Origin: Pelagerythrobacter aerophilus
GTDB taxonomy: Bacteria > Pseudomonadota > Alphaproteobacteria > Sphingomonadales > Sphingomonadaceae
Assembly (NCBI RefSeq): GCF_003581645.1
Contig: NZ_QXFK01000019.1
Span: 620,001 to 684,000, forward strand
Direction of reading: 5' to 3'
DNA: 64,000 bases
Shown: piece by piece, positions 32,879 to 43,387 of the stretch
Position numbering within the stretch: the stretch's first letter is position 1
Layout: every line of letters starts with the position of its first letter
Program-made: the position numbers and the translations under genes
The notes under the pieces: generated by a model
Databases searched by the model: none
What the model was told of the DNA's origin: nothing
What the model saw: the letters and a program-made list of their open reading frames with translations, nothing else

Positions 32879-35857
32879 TCAGAAGTTGTAGGACAACCCC
32901 AGATAGAAGCGACGACCGGAATAGACGTTCGAAATGAAACGGTCCTTCGTGTCGTTGCCGAGATGCGCGCGCTGTTCCGATTTGGTCAGGTTGATGATCG
33001 AGGCGGTTAGCTGCAGATCGTCCAGGATGTTGTACGACGCATTGAGATCGACCTGTTCATACGGATCGTCATAGACGTTCAGGCCCGATTGCAGACCGCG
33101 AACGACTTCGCCGCGACGGTTGTACGACGCACGCAGCAGCACCGGTCCACGCTCGTAGAAGACCGACGCGTTGAGCTGCGTTTTGGCGCTCCCGACCAAG
33201 GGCGACGTACCGACCTTTTCGCCGTTGAGGCTGACGTCGGCGACCGAGGTGTCGTTGTAGGTGAAGTTCACCTGTGCGCCGAGGCCGAAGTCCAGCGTGT
33301 GCTGGGCATAGACCTCGATGCCCTGAGACACCGCGGACGAGCCGTTGGCTTCCGTCGAATATTCCTGGATCGTCACCGTCTCGCCGGCAACCTCGCTCTG
33401 GAGGTCGAGCACGACCGGAACGATGAAGTCGCCAACATCCTTGCGGAACAAGGTCGCGCCAACGACCGAGCCGCGATTGAAATACCATTCGATCCCGAGA
33501 TCGTACTGCCAGGCGTTGAATGGCTGGAGGTCGAAATTGCCGCCATTGCCGAACCAGCCGGGCCGTGCGCCGAACTCGTCACGGTCGTAAACGAACGGGT
33601 CGGCGTTGAAGGTCAGCGACCGCGCGCCGGCGAGCGAACCGTAGCCGGGCCGCGAGATCACCTTGGAAACCGCGCCGCGAATCAGCAGGTCCGGGGTCAC
33701 GTTCCACGCGATATTGAAGCTCGGCAGAATATCGGTGTAGCTCTTCGATTCATTGACTGGACTGAACACCTTGACCAGGCGACCGTCCTCGGGAATCACC
33801 TCGCAGTTGCCATCTTCGCCTACCGGCGGGGGCGAGAACGGGCCGCCCGGACCGTCCACACAATAGTCGTTGTTATAGTACAGGACGTCGGTCGACACGC
33901 CGCTCTGCTTGGTGTTCGCGACGCGCACGCCGATGTTACCGCGGATGGTGTCGGTCTCGAAGTTCAACTGGGCGTAACCGGCCAGAATGCGCTCCCCGAT
34001 GCTGTAGCGGTTCTCCGGTTCGGGCACTCGTACGGGCCCGTTGTACGTCTCCGTCAGATAATCGACGTAGTTGGCGATATTGATGGCGGGAAAGACATTG
34101 GTCTCGAAACCGCCCGCAATATTCCCCATCGATTCGTCATAGAAGAATTCCGGCAGCGCCAAGGCGCCACCCGGCGTATCCTGGAAGCGCAGGGTATTGT
34201 CGGGATCCGAGTACCACTCGAAGCGCCCCCGGCTGCGCTTAATGCTGGCGTCCTTCCACTTGCCGCCAACCTGAATCGAGTCGATGAAGCCATCGAAGCT
34301 GCGTGTCACATCCACCTGGGCGTAACGCTGCGAGATCGAGCTGTTGGTGAAGCCCGAACCCGTCGAGCCGAGGTCGATCTGGGCTGTGCCGGCGAGCATG
34401 TTTTCCAGCACGTCGGGCGAGAACTGCATCGCTAGCGACTGGTCGGTGAAATTCCACGCACTGAGCATATTGCCGTTGTCGGTGCCATTGCGCGGCTTGG
34501 CCTGAGCGAAGAAGTGGAACGACGGGCCGCCCTTGGCCTTGGTCTTGCCGACCACGAAGTTCACGGCCAACTGATCGTGAGTCCATTCGCCGCGCACATC
34601 ATAGGTGTTGGAGATGGTCTTTTCGCGCGTGAGCGTGTTTTGCGGCGCCGGCGTTTCCATCGTGCAGGGCCGCTCATTGGCTCGGCATTCGGTTCCTTCG
34701 GGCGGCACTTCGAACGACGCGCCGGTGAAGATCGTGCCGCTCGGATCGAGCGTCGCGCCGGTGAAGAAGTTGCCGTAACCCCATTCCGGAAGCTTGATGG
34801 TGTTCGACGTGTAGTCGCCCTTCAGCTCGAAGCGGAAGTAATTCGCGGTGATCGTCAGGTTGTCCGTCGGCCGTATCTGCGCGGTCGCCTGGATGCCGAG
34901 GCGCTGGCGCTTTTGCTCGAGGATGGTCTGGCCAACCGATTGAGGTGCCCAATAACCGCTATAATGCGTGCCGTCCCGCGTCGTGGTTCCGGCGTCATTA
35001 CCGCTGTTCCAATAGTTGATGGCATCGTCGTTCGCGAACGTATTACCGTTGACGTCGACCGCCGGGTTGGTCTCCCTGTCGTCGGTCCACCAATGCCAGC
35101 TTGTCCCGTAGGCGCTCAGCGAGCGGTTGGTCCGCTCCTGGTAGGTCGCGCCGACCAGGAAACCGAGTGTTTCGTCCGGGTTATGCCAGGAGATAAGGCC
35201 TGAAACGCTCGGCTCGATCTTGTCGGTGACGTCGGCATAGGTGCCTTCGACCTGGACGTTGCCGGACCACGGATCGAGATCGAACGGCTTGCGCGTGTGA
35301 TTGATGATGACGCCGCCGACGCCGCCCGAGTCCAGCCGCGCTTCGGACGACTTGTATACCTCGACGCTGCCGATGAAGCTGGACGGCAGCAACAGGTAGT
35401 TGAACGAACGCGAAGGATCGCCGGAGGTTGCCGACGCGATGAAGTTGCCGTTGAGCTGAGTGAGTGTCAGATCGGAGCTGAGACCGCGGATGCTGACACG
35501 GCTCCCTTCGCCGCCGTCGCGGTCGATGATGATGCCCGGCACACGCTGCAATGAGTCAGCCACGTTCTTGTCGGGAAACTTGCCGATGTCCTCGGCCGTG
35601 ACCACGTCGATGAATGCGTCCGCGTTACGCTTCTGCGCCAACGCTGCTTCGATCGACTGGCGATACCCGGTGACGACAATCGCGCCTTCCGTGGCACCAG
35701 CCTCCGCCACCTGCTGGTCCTGGGTTTCCTGAGACGCATCGTCCGCCGTCTGGGCATGCGCAGTACCGGCAAAGCCGACGATCATGCTTGCGGATAGCAT
35801 CAGTTCCCGTGCGAGCCGCCCGTTGCCGTAGCGCCGCGAAATCTGCCTGTCATTCAT
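32879..35857 (-). CDS. TonB-dependent receptor of the carbohydrate locus
   Basis: This 992-residue outer-membrane receptor has a long signal peptide (residues 1-35, ending GTAHA), a TonB-box-like GAIVVTGYRQSIEAAL, a plug domain (DIGKFPDKNVADSLQRVPG, RDGGEGSRVSIRGLS) and a barrel ending in LSYNF. Its place among mannosidase genes points to uptake of manno-oligosaccharides; sphingomonads and Caulobacter use such receptors without a SusD partner, and none is present here. It is transcribed separately from the GH genes below, with its own terminator. Confidence 0.92.
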   Translation of the reverse strand: MNDRQISRRYGNGRLARELMLSASMIVGFAGTAHAQTADDASQETQDQQVAEAGATEGAIVVTGYRQSIEAALAQKRNADAFIDVVTAEDIGKFPDKNVADSLQRVPGIIIDRDGGEGSRVSIRGLSSDLTLTQLNGNFIASATSGDPSRSFNYLLLPSSFIGSVEVYKSSEARLDSGGVGGVIINHTRKPFDLDPWSGNVQVEGTYADVTDKIEPSVSGLISWHNPDETLGFLVGATYQERTNRSLSAYGTSWHWWTDDRETNPAVDVNGNTFANDDAINYWNSGNDAGTTTRDGTHYSGYWAPQSVGQTILEQKRQRLGIQATAQIRPTDNLTITANYFRFELKGDYTSNTIKLPEWGYGNFFTGATLDPSGTIFTGASFEVPPEGTECRANERPCTMETPAPQNTLTREKTISNTYDVRGEWTHDQLAVNFVVGKTKAKGGPSFHFFAQAKPRNGTDNGNMLSAWNFTDQSLAMQFSPDVLENMLAGTAQIDLGSTGSGFTNSSISQRYAQVDVTRSFDGFIDSIQVGGKWKDASIKRSRGRFEWYSDPDNTLRFQDTPGGALALPEFFYDESMGNIAGGFETNVFPAINIANYVDYLTETYNGPVRVPEPENRYSIGERILAGYAQLNFETDTIRGNIGVRVANTKQSGVSTDVLYYNNDYCVDGPGGPFSPPPVGEDGNCEVIPEDGRLVKVFSPVNESKSYTDILPSFNIAWNVTPDLLIRGAVSKVISRPGYGSLAGARSLTFNADPFVYDRDEFGARPGWFGNGGNFDLQPFNAWQYDLGIEWYFNRGSVVGATLFRKDVGDFIVPVVLDLQSEVAGETVTIQEYSTEANGSSAVSQGIEVYAQHTLDFGLGAQVNFTYNDTSVADVSLNGEKVGTSPLVGSAKTQLNASVFYERGPVLLRASYNRRGEVVRGLQSGLNVYDDPYEQVDLNASYNILDDLQLTASIINLTKSEQRAHLGNDTKDRFISNVYSGRRFYLGLSYNF

Positions 35858-36005
35858 GTCGGTCGTCCTCCCTACTGTTGGAGCTCAAGGCTCCCCTTCC
35901 TGTTCATCTCCGCGGCGCTTCGTCGGCTGTGCCTTTGCGAGTCGGCGCGAAACCTCATCTCAGAATAAAAAAATCAAATTTCCAATAGAATTCGCTGAGA
36001 CCTGC

Positions 36006-36034
36006 CGCATTCGCTTTGGTCTGTGGCGAATGCG
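36006..36034. repeat. Inverted repeat between GH2 and the TonB receptor gene
   Basis: Perfect 9-base arms CGCATTCGC and GCGAATGCG are separated by 11 bases. On the minus strand it lies just after the GH2 stop and 150 bases before the receptor start. It may be a Rho-dependent 3' end or an operator; no T run follows. Confidence 0.45.
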
Positions 36035-36043
36035 CGCCACTCC

Positions 36044-38017
36044 CTAGGGGTCGCCTCCTTTTTCCCAGAGCGGAGCTGCGATCTCAGCGAGGGTTTCCGG
36101 CGGCGCCTTCGGCCGTGCCCGGTCGTACGTGAGCAGGCCGTTGATCTCGTCCTCGACGTCGGTGGTCTGGGTATAGACCGCGGCGCTGAGACCGTGCTCC
36201 TTGGCCTGGCGGATCACCGCCTCGAGCTTGCGGCGATAGCGGGCCACATAGTCTGCTTCGTCGGTGGCCGTCTGATAGCCCCAGTTGCGCTCGCTCTTAC
36301 GCCAGAGATGTCCCTCGACCGGCAGGCCGATGCCGCCGTATTCGCCGAGCACGATCGCGCGGTTGCTCTTGCGTTCGGGCGTCCTCGGCTCGTCCTCGTA
36401 GGTATGGATGTCGAACACGTCCGACGCTTCCGGCGCGACGTCGAGCCAGCCGCTGTCGGCGTTGACCAGCCGGCTCGGATCGATGCCCTTCGCGAGCTCT
36501 GTCAGAGTCTCGGAATCGTACTGGCCCCAGCCTTCGTTGTTGATCACCCACATCACAATCGACGGGAACGCGCGGAAATCGCCGATCATGCGGGTGAGTT
36601 CGTCCTGATGCTGCGCCATCGTGTCGGACGAGAGCACCGCCTGGCTCTTGCTGGTGCCGGTGACGAACTGATCCTCGCCGCCGCCCGAGGGCATGTCCTG
36701 CCAGACCAGCATGCCGAGACGGTCCGCGTCGTAGTAGTAGCGGGCGGGCTCGGTCTTGATGTGCTTGCGGACCATGTTGAAGCCGGCCTTCTTGAGGAAG
36801 ACCAGGTCGCTCACCATCGCCTCTTCCGAAGGCGGGGTGTAGAGCCCGTCAGGCCACCAGCCCTGGTCGAGCGTGCCATGCTGGAAGTACGGTTCGTTAT
36901 TGAGCAAGATCACCGGCTGACCATGTATCGGGCCGGCGCCGACCGAGATCTTGCGCATGCCGAAATAGGTTTCGACATGATCGCGCGGCGCGCCGACGAC
37001 TTGAGCCGCGGCATAGGTGTTCTGCTCGCGCTCGGTGAAGCGCGCGTCGTAGGAGACGCGATTGCGGTCCTCCATCCCGGCATAGGGATCGCGCACCGTG
37101 ACCAGCTCTGCGGTCAGATCGTACAGGAACGGATCCTCCGGCGACCAGAGCCGCGCGTCCGGGATCGCGAGCGTCGCATGGCGATTGGCGCGGATGACCG
37201 TGGAGGCGATCGTCTTGCCGCCCGCGCTCGCGGTCAGGCGCACCGCGTCGGTGTCGTCGGCCCAGCCGCTCAGTGCCACGTCGACTTCGATTACGCCGCG
37301 GTCGATGTCGGGCGTGGCACGCACGTCGGCGATATGGAGCTTCGGCACCGGCTCGAGCCAGACCGTCTGCCAGATGCCACTGACCGCGGTGTACCAGATG
37401 CCCGCCGGCTCGAGGATCTGCTTGCCGCGCGGCTGTGTGCTGGCGCTCGTGGGATCGGCGACCTGGATCAGCAGCTCGTTCTCGCCGCTGCGAAGATAGG
37501 GGGTGATGTCCAGGCCGAAGGCGTCGAAGCCGCCCGTGTGCGAGCCGACTATCGCGCCGTTGACCCAGACATGCGCCTCGTAGTCGACCGCACCGAAGTT
37601 CAGCATCACGTTCTGACCGGCCCAGTCGGCGGGAACGGTGAAGCTGCGGCGGTACCAGATGCGGTCCTCGGGCCCGACCCGGCGCGCAACGCCGGAGAGG
37701 CGCGATTCGACCGCGAAGGGAACGAGGATCTGCCCATCCATCCGCTCGGGCCGCACCACGTCGGGCGAAGTGATCGCGTAGTCCCACAGGCCGTTGAGGT
37801 TGAGCCAGGCATCGCGCTTGAGCTGCGGGCGCGGGTAGCTGCGCCAGGCGTTCTCGGGCGTGACCTCGCGGCCCCAACTGGTCGTGACCTCGCCGGTAAA
37901 GACCTTGTCGTCCGCCGGCCCCTGCGCGTGCAGCGCCGGGGCGGCGCCGAATGCCGCGATCGCACAGAACAGCGCCAGGAGCGTCCGCACACCCGGGGCT
38001 TCGATCATCCGCCTCAT
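36044..38017 (-). CDS. GH2 family glycoside hydrolase
   Basis: This 657-residue exported enzyme (signal peptide TLLALFCAIAAFGAAPALHA) has the GH2 order: jelly-roll sugar-binding domain (LNGLWDYAI, WYRRSFTVPADW, VNGAIVGSHTGGFDAF), Ig-like domain and TIM barrel. The acid/base Glu is in VINNEGWGQYD and the nucleophile Glu in VLGEYGGIG. GH2 covers beta-galactosidase, beta-mannosidase and beta-glucuronidase; beta-mannosidase would fit the N-glycan core, but the specificity is not visible. Its ATG overlaps the stop of the broken GH92 gene (ATGA), so translation may depend on that upstream gene. Confidence 0.88.
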   Translation of the reverse strand: MRRMIEAPGVRTLLALFCAIAAFGAAPALHAQGPADDKVFTGEVTTSWGREVTPENAWRSYPRPQLKRDAWLNLNGLWDYAITSPDVVRPERMDGQILVPFAVESRLSGVARRVGPEDRIWYRRSFTVPADWAGQNVMLNFGAVDYEAHVWVNGAIVGSHTGGFDAFGLDITPYLRSGENELLIQVADPTSASTQPRGKQILEPAGIWYTAVSGIWQTVWLEPVPKLHIADVRATPDIDRGVIEVDVALSGWADDTDAVRLTASAGGKTIASTVIRANRHATLAIPDARLWSPEDPFLYDLTAELVTVRDPYAGMEDRNRVSYDARFTEREQNTYAAAQVVGAPRDHVETYFGMRKISVGAGPIHGQPVILLNNEPYFQHGTLDQGWWPDGLYTPPSEEAMVSDLVFLKKAGFNMVRKHIKTEPARYYYDADRLGMLVWQDMPSGGGEDQFVTGTSKSQAVLSSDTMAQHQDELTRMIGDFRAFPSIVMWVINNEGWGQYDSETLTELAKGIDPSRLVNADSGWLDVAPEASDVFDIHTYEDEPRTPERKSNRAIVLGEYGGIGLPVEGHLWRKSERNWGYQTATDEADYVARYRRKLEAVIRQAKEHGLSAAVYTQTTDVEDEINGLLTYDRARPKAPPETLAEIAAPLWEKGGDP

Positions 38018-40388
38018 CGTGCCGGCTCCGACATCGAAGGCGGCGCCGCATTCGGGGCGCTACCCCAGTTCGGATTGGGCTGCGGCCCCATCGTCAGCAC
38101 CAGTTTCGCGCCGTCCTTGACGTCGTCGTGGCTGAACCACGGCTTGTTCCATGGACGGCCGTTGAGCGTTGCCGACTGGATGTAGATGTTCTCCGCCGAA
38201 TTGTTCTCGGCGACGATCTCCAGCGCCTTGCCGTTACCCATGCTCAGGCGGACGGTGTCGAACACGGGGCTGCCGATGATGTAGTGCGGCGTCGAAGGGT
38301 CGACCGGATAGAAGCCCATCGCGCTCATCGCGTACCACGACGAGGTCGCGCCCTGGTCGTCCATGCCGGGATAGCCGTAGCCGGCGGCGTCGCTGCCATA
38401 GAGCGTGCCGAGGATTTCCCGCACCAGCTTCTGCGTCTTCCAGGGCTGTCCGCTCCAGGCATAGAGATAGGGGGCGTGCTGGTCGGGCTGGTTGCCCTGC
38501 ACGTACTGCCCGAGCATGCCGGTGCAGTCGCGGCAGATGCCCTTCGGGTTGTACGGCGTCTCGAAGAACTCATCGAGCTTGGCGTTGAACGCTTCGCGTC
38601 CGCCGAGCAGGTTCACAAGCCCCTGCACGTCGTGCGGCACCAGCCCGAGGCCTCCTTCATCATGAAGTTGTAGTACGGCTCGCCCGGATCGAAGGGGGAT
38701 ATCCAGCTCCCGTCCTCGGTCCGCCCGCGCATGAATCCGGCCGAGCTGTCGAAGACGTTCCGGTAGTTGCCCGCGCGCCGCAGGAACATGCGGTAATCGT
38801 CCATCTTGCCGAGACGGCGCGCCATCAGGGCCAGGGCGTGATCGTCCCATGCATATTCGAGCGTCTTGTCGGCGCCGGCCTTGCCGCCGGCATAGGGTGG
38901 GCTGGGATTGCCTTCGGGCACGATGTCCGAGATCCAGCCCTTGCTCAGATACTCGTCCATGTAACCGCGCGGCCCCTTAGGGTCGGTCGCGTTCTTGCGG
39001 AGATATTCGTAGGCCGCCTCGTAGTCGAACGGGATGCCCCGCTCCATCGCGCCGAGGTAGAGAAACACCGCATTGTCGCCGTGGAACGAGGTGTTCATGA
39101 ACCCGCGTTCGCGTGCCATGTCGAGTTCGGAGCGCATGATGTCCTGCACCAGCTCGGGCTCCATCAGCTCGAGCAGCACGATCTGGTTGCGGCCCGTATC
39201 CCAGAACGGAACCGGGCTGTAGCGGTCGTACGCCGCCGTCTTCACATCGCCGTCGCGGCCGGTGAAGGTGTCACCCTTTTCCGCAAGCAGGCGGGGGCTG
39301 GCGAAGGACTGGAACAGCGTCGAGTAGAATAGCTTGCGCTGCTCGGGCGTGCCGCCGGTGACCTGGACGCGGTCGAGCAGCTCCGCCCATTGCGCGCGCG
39401 CCGAGTTGTGGACGCGCTGGAAGTCCCAGCCGGGATTTTCCTCGCGCAGGCGCTGCTCGGCCTCGGCATAGCTGTGGCCGTGGGCGACTTTCATCAGCAC
39501 CTGCTCGCCCTGATCGGTGGCGAAGGTGACGTAGGCTCCGGCATAGTTGCCGGAGATCTCGCGCCGGCCCCGCTCGACGTCCTTGGTGCCGATGCCCCAG
39601 CCCTTGTCCTCCAGGTTCGCGCGGAACGTGCCGAGCGCTGCGAAGGACTTGGAGAACTCGGCGACGAAATAGGGCCCGTCGGCGCTGCTGCGCTTCTCGG
39701 CCGAGACGCCGCGCACGGTGCGGTCGCCGACGATCTCGACCTCACCGCCCTCGCGCGGCAGGTTGACGATCACGTTGGCCCGATCGGTTTCGGGAAAGGT
39801 GAACCGCATCATGCTGGTCCACTGCGTCGCGGTCAGCTCCGCCTGGGTGCGGAACGTGTCGAGATAGACCGAATAATAGCCGGGCGACGCCTTCTCGCGC
39901 GCCTTGTCGTAATAGGACGGCGTGTATGCCGGCGGCACCGTCCAGTCGCCCACCACGGGCATGATGAATGGCTTGGCATTGCCGCCGTAGGTGGCGCCGC
40001 CGCCGCCGGTGAAGGCGATCATGGTGGGGTTCGGATAGTGATACGGCGCCGGGACGCCGTTGGGATAGGTAAGCTCGAGATTGACGTTGACGGGCGATGC
40101 CTCGACCGAGCTGTGCGGCAGCCGCGCACCCGGCGACGTTTGCCCGGAATAGAGCGGCTCGCCCGGAGGCGGCGCATTGCCGATCAGATCGCCATCGTCG
40201 AGCGGAGCGGTGCCGACCAGAGGATCGGCCAGTTCGACGGGCTGGCTGGGGGATTGCGTGTTGTCGTGCGTCTGCGCGGCACCCGGCGCGCCGATGAGAC
40301 TGGCGCCCGCCATGAGCAATGCAGTGGTTCGGAACCACGTCCCGATTCGCGAGCTGCGAATCACAGGTTGTGCGCGATCGTTCCTCAT
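38014..40388 (-). pseudogene. GH92 family alpha-mannosidase, third copy, frameshifted
   Basis: The gene reads as GH92 from MRNDRAQPVIRSSRIG at 40388 down to EPYYNFMMKEASGW near 38655, then runs to a premature stop at 38613 after 591 residues. The family sequence resumes in another frame as VPHDVQGLVNLLGG and continues intact to 38014, including GNQPDQHAPYLY and MDDQGATSSWYAMSAMGFYP. Compared by eye with the two intact GH92 proteins in this window, about five residues are also missing at the junction, so the lesion is probably a 16-base deletion. It falls next to the TE/KE motif region that holds the catalytic acid in the family. Start supported by GAGGGAGCAGGG upstream. Confidence 0.85.
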
Positions 40389-40476
40389 TCCCTGCTCCCT
40401 CTCCCCAAGGGGCCGCAACGAGCCCCCTTGCCCGGACGGATTTTCTCCGCTCCCGGCTATCGGAAACGACTCCTCG

Positions 40477-40505
40477 ATTAATTAAATCATTTTGTCAAAT
40501 AAAAT
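40477..40505. promoter_or_regulatory. AT-rich element upstream of the third GH92 gene
   Basis: A conspicuous AT block in GC-rich DNA contains TTAATTAA, the 9-mer AAATCATTT (40484-40492) and ATTTTGTCAAATAAAAT. The same AAATCATTT forms the core of the palindrome at 43388-43400. It is a candidate ROK-repressor operator or promoter for the GH92-GH2 operon. Confidence 0.45.
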
Positions 40506-40606
40506 GGCACGCAAGTTTGGCGAGAGCCGTCAGCGCGCGACACAGGGTCGCGTCGCCTGCTCGGGCGGACGCAGCAATGGACCGGTTTGAAAGGGAGCTG
40601 CCTAGG

Positions 40607-41809
40607 CTAGATGCGGGCTGGGGCTTTCCAGAGGGCGTTCGGCTTGGGCAGCAGGAAATGGCTGAACGGCAGGATAGCCGCGCCGACGGCGGGCGCATCT
40701 TCCGCCAGCATCGCCCGCTTGATCGGGGCGAGCACCGGTGCGTTGGTGGCGCGCTGCTGCAGCAAAGCGCTCAACCGTTCGGCCAGCCGGTCAACATAAG
40801 GACCGGGCAGGCGACCGCCGATCAGCACCGCGGCAGGGTTGATCAGGCAGTTGATCGCCGTCAGCGGCTCCTTCAACCGCTCCACCGCTTCGTCAATCCA
40901 GGCATCGACGATCGGCTCGATCTTTTCGTTCCGCCCCTGGGACTGCAGCATGTCGACAATGCTGAAGCCGCCCGCCTCCAGCGGCCTGGATAGACCGGAG
41001 AGAGACACGAAGTTCTGTATCTGGCTGCGCCCCCCACGGCCGTCGTCGCTCATCAGAAAGCCCATCTCGCCGCTGCGCCCGTCCGCACCGCGGAAGTAGG
41101 CGCCGTCGACTACCAGACCGCCGCCCAGGGCGGACGAGATCAGGATATAGAAGAAGCTGGAGAAACCCTGGCCGAGGCCGAGTTGAAGCTCGCCCATCGC
41201 CGCCGCCGCCGCATCGTTCTCCACGAATACGGGCAGGTTGAGCGGTTCGGCGAACAGACTCGCCACGTCCAGGTTCTCCCACTCGGCATAGGCCGCAGGG
41301 CGCCCGGGAAGATCCACGAGGCCGAGATCGTCCGGCTGGGCGATCCCTACGCCCACGAGCTGCGAGACGTCGATCTTCGCCCGCTTGAGCACCTTGTCGA
41401 CCGAACTGAGATAGAACGATCGGACCTCGTCCGGCAGCGCGAACTCCACCTCGCGCGAGACACGGGCCATCGTCTGGCCGAGGAAGTTCACCACCACGAT
41501 CGTCACATGGTCGCGGTCGATGTTGACGCCCAGCGAATAGCAGGCGTTCGGATTGACGACCAGCTTGGCCGGCGGTTGGCCGCGTCCGCCGCGCAACCGC
41601 CCCGCTTCCTCGATCAGTCCTTCGGCGAGGAGGCGTTTGGTTATGTTTGCTATCGTTGCGTGTGTGAGGCCTGTAATGTTTGCCAGGTCGACCCGGGTGA
41701 GCGGGCCGTTGACGCGGATCGCGTGGAGGGTGACACGCTGGTTGTGGTCCGCGGCGCGTTCGAGATTGGTGCCGGACAGCCCTATGCGAGGGCGCGAAGC
41801 CTCGGTCAT
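40607..41809 (-). CDS. ROK family transcriptional regulator (NagC/XylR type)
   Basis: This 400-residue repressor has an N-terminal winged helix (QRVTLHAIRVNGPLTRVDLA, TGLTHATIANITKRLLAEGL) and a sugar-kinase-like ROK effector domain (LGVNIDRDHVTIVVVN, ENDAAAAAMGELQ, SSALGGGLVVDG). The Zn cluster typical of ROK kinases is not evident. ROK repressors bind AT-rich palindromes and release on binding sugar or sugar phosphate. Here it is flanked by the mannosidase genes and the permease and should control them; two AT-rich sites sharing AAATCATTT are candidates. ATG at 41809 chosen because the helix-turn-helix follows at the usual distance. Confidence 0.88.
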   Translation of the reverse strand: MTEASRPRIGLSGTNLERAADHNQRVTLHAIRVNGPLTRVDLANITGLTHATIANITKRLLAEGLIEEAGRLRGGRGQPPAKLVVNPNACYSLGVNIDRDHVTIVVVNFLGQTMARVSREVEFALPDEVRSFYLSSVDKVLKRAKIDVSQLVGVGIAQPDDLGLVDLPGRPAAYAEWENLDVASLFAEPLNLPVFVENDAAAAAMGELQLGLGQGFSSFFYILISSALGGGLVVDGAYFRGADGRSGEMGFLMSDDGRGGRSQIQNFVSLSGLSRPLEAGGFSIVDMLQSQGRNEKIEPIVDAWIDEAVERLKEPLTAINCLINPAAVLIGGRLPGPYVDRLAERLSALLQQRATNAPVLAPIKRAMLAEDAPAVGAAILPFSHFLLPKPNALWKAPARI

Positions 41810-41895
41810 GGGCGCGCCCCGGAGATGGGACGGCTGGGCCACAAGCACTTGGAAATACAGTCAGATATCACGCACCAACCTCTTCTCGGGCTGCG

Positions 41896-43263
41896 TCAAT
41901 GGAGCACGACCGCGGCGGGCGCGCGCGAAGGCGACTTCGCCCGCACGGCCGCGATCGCGAAAATGCAGATCAGGAGATAACACACCATCGGGACACTGAA
42001 GGAGAACGAATACCCCGCCAGCTGCGAAACGCTGCCCGTCAGGACCGGAATGAACGCGCCGCCGACGATCGCGGTGCACAGCAGGCCCGACGTCGCCGCC
42101 TGGCTCGCGCTGGAGCGCTCGAGCGTCAACGTGAAGATCGTCGGGAACATGATCGAGTTGAACAGCCCGATGCCAAGCGCGACGAAGCCCGCCTCCACGC
42201 CGCCGATCAGCGCGACATAGGCGCAGGCCGCCGCGGCAATGGTCGAGAAGATCGCGAGCAGCCATCCGGCGTTGAAACGGGCGAGAAGAGCAGAGCCGAT
42301 CAGGCGCCCGACCATCGCACCGCCCCAGTAGAGCGAAACGGCCCGGCCGGCTTCCTGAAGCGAGACGCCCGGCGTACCGTCGAGCTGCATGAAGCGGGCC
42401 AGCGCCCCGATCTCGGCCGGCGCGTTCGACCGTCCCCATACGTCGGGCGAGTTCAGGAACAGGGCCATTTGCGTCCCGATCGCGACTTCCGCCCCGACGT
42501 AGAGGAAGATCGCGAGACCGCCGAAGATCGCCCACGGCGACTTCATCGTCTCGCGCAGAGTGGCGCCGACGCCGGCGGAGACGTCCGCCGCGGCCGCCGG
42601 TGCAGCCCGGTCGACCCGCTTGCGCTGGAGGAAGAAGAACAGAAACAGCGCCGCGATCATCCCTGCGATCCACAGGAACGCCGAATCGATTCCTGCGAGC
42701 GCATTCCGCCGCGCCGCTTCGGTTACAGCCGCGCCGCCTTGGACATGGACGCCTTCGAGGAACAGGGTCGCCCCCAGATAGGGCCCGATGAACGTGCCGA
42801 CGCTGTTGAAGCTCTGGCTGAGCGTCAGCCGGAAATGACTGTACTTGGGATTGCCCAGCGCCGCGGCCAGCGGATTGGCGGCGACTTGCAGGATCGTGAT
42901 CCCGCTGGCGACGATGAACAGTCCGAACAGCACGATCGCATAGCTGCCGGCATTCGTGGCGACGAGCATCACCAGGCATCCGGCGAGCATCGTCGCCAGC
43001 GCGATCAGGATCGATGCACCGGCTTGCCGGCGGCGGAGCAGTACGGCCGCCGGAAGCGAAACGAGCCCATAGGCGATGAAGAAGGCCGAGGCCGATAATT
43101 GCGCCTCGACGTCGGTGAGCGTGAACACGCCTTTCACCGCGGCAACCAGCGGATCGATCAACGAGGTGATGAATCCCCATGCGAAGAACAGGGTCGTGAC
43201 CGCCAGGAAGGCCCCCAGAGTCGAACGCTGTGATGACGTCAAAGGGCGAACTCCTCGTCGCAT
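41896..43263 (-). CDS. FucP-type sugar:proton symporter (MFS)
   Basis: This 455-residue inner-membrane transporter of the FucP/GluP group has 12 hydrophobic helices and family motifs such as FFAWGFITSLIDPLVAAVKG near the N-terminus, AANPLAAALGNPKYSHFRLT, and SQSFNSVGTFIGPYLGA. FucP relatives import fucose, glucose, galactose or mannose. Next to the ROK repressor and divergent from manA, it is expected to bring free mannose into the cytoplasm. The ATG at 43263 lacks a ribosome-binding site; a TTG at 43242 with GAGGAG nine bases upstream may be the real start. Confidence 0.9.
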   Translation of the reverse strand: MRRGVRPLTSSQRSTLGAFLAVTTLFFAWGFITSLIDPLVAAVKGVFTLTDVEAQLSASAFFIAYGLVSLPAAVLLRRRQAGASILIALATMLAGCLVMLVATNAGSYAIVLFGLFIVASGITILQVAANPLAAALGNPKYSHFRLTLSQSFNSVGTFIGPYLGATLFLEGVHVQGGAAVTEAARRNALAGIDSAFLWIAGMIAALFLFFFLQRKRVDRAAPAAAADVSAGVGATLRETMKSPWAIFGGLAIFLYVGAEVAIGTQMALFLNSPDVWGRSNAPAEIGALARFMQLDGTPGVSLQEAGRAVSLYWGGAMVGRLIGSALLARFNAGWLLAIFSTIAAAACAYVALIGGVEAGFVALGIGLFNSIMFPTIFTLTLERSSASQAATSGLLCTAIVGGAFIPVLTGSVSQLAGYSFSFSVPMVCYLLICIFAIAAVRAKSPSRAPAAVVLH

Positions 43264-43387
43264 GGCCGGGGCCGGGCAAGGCCGGCACAGTCTGTTTTGC
43301 CCCCGCGGAGCCGATCCGACCTAGCCCGCCGGCCCCGCCGAGACCAGCGCGTTTACCCCGACTTAGGCCATTGCACAGCAAAATATC

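Noticed and set aside
32752-36043. Search for a SusD partner next to the TonB receptor
   Set aside because: No SusD-like lipoprotein frame is present; the flanking genes are GH43 and GH2.
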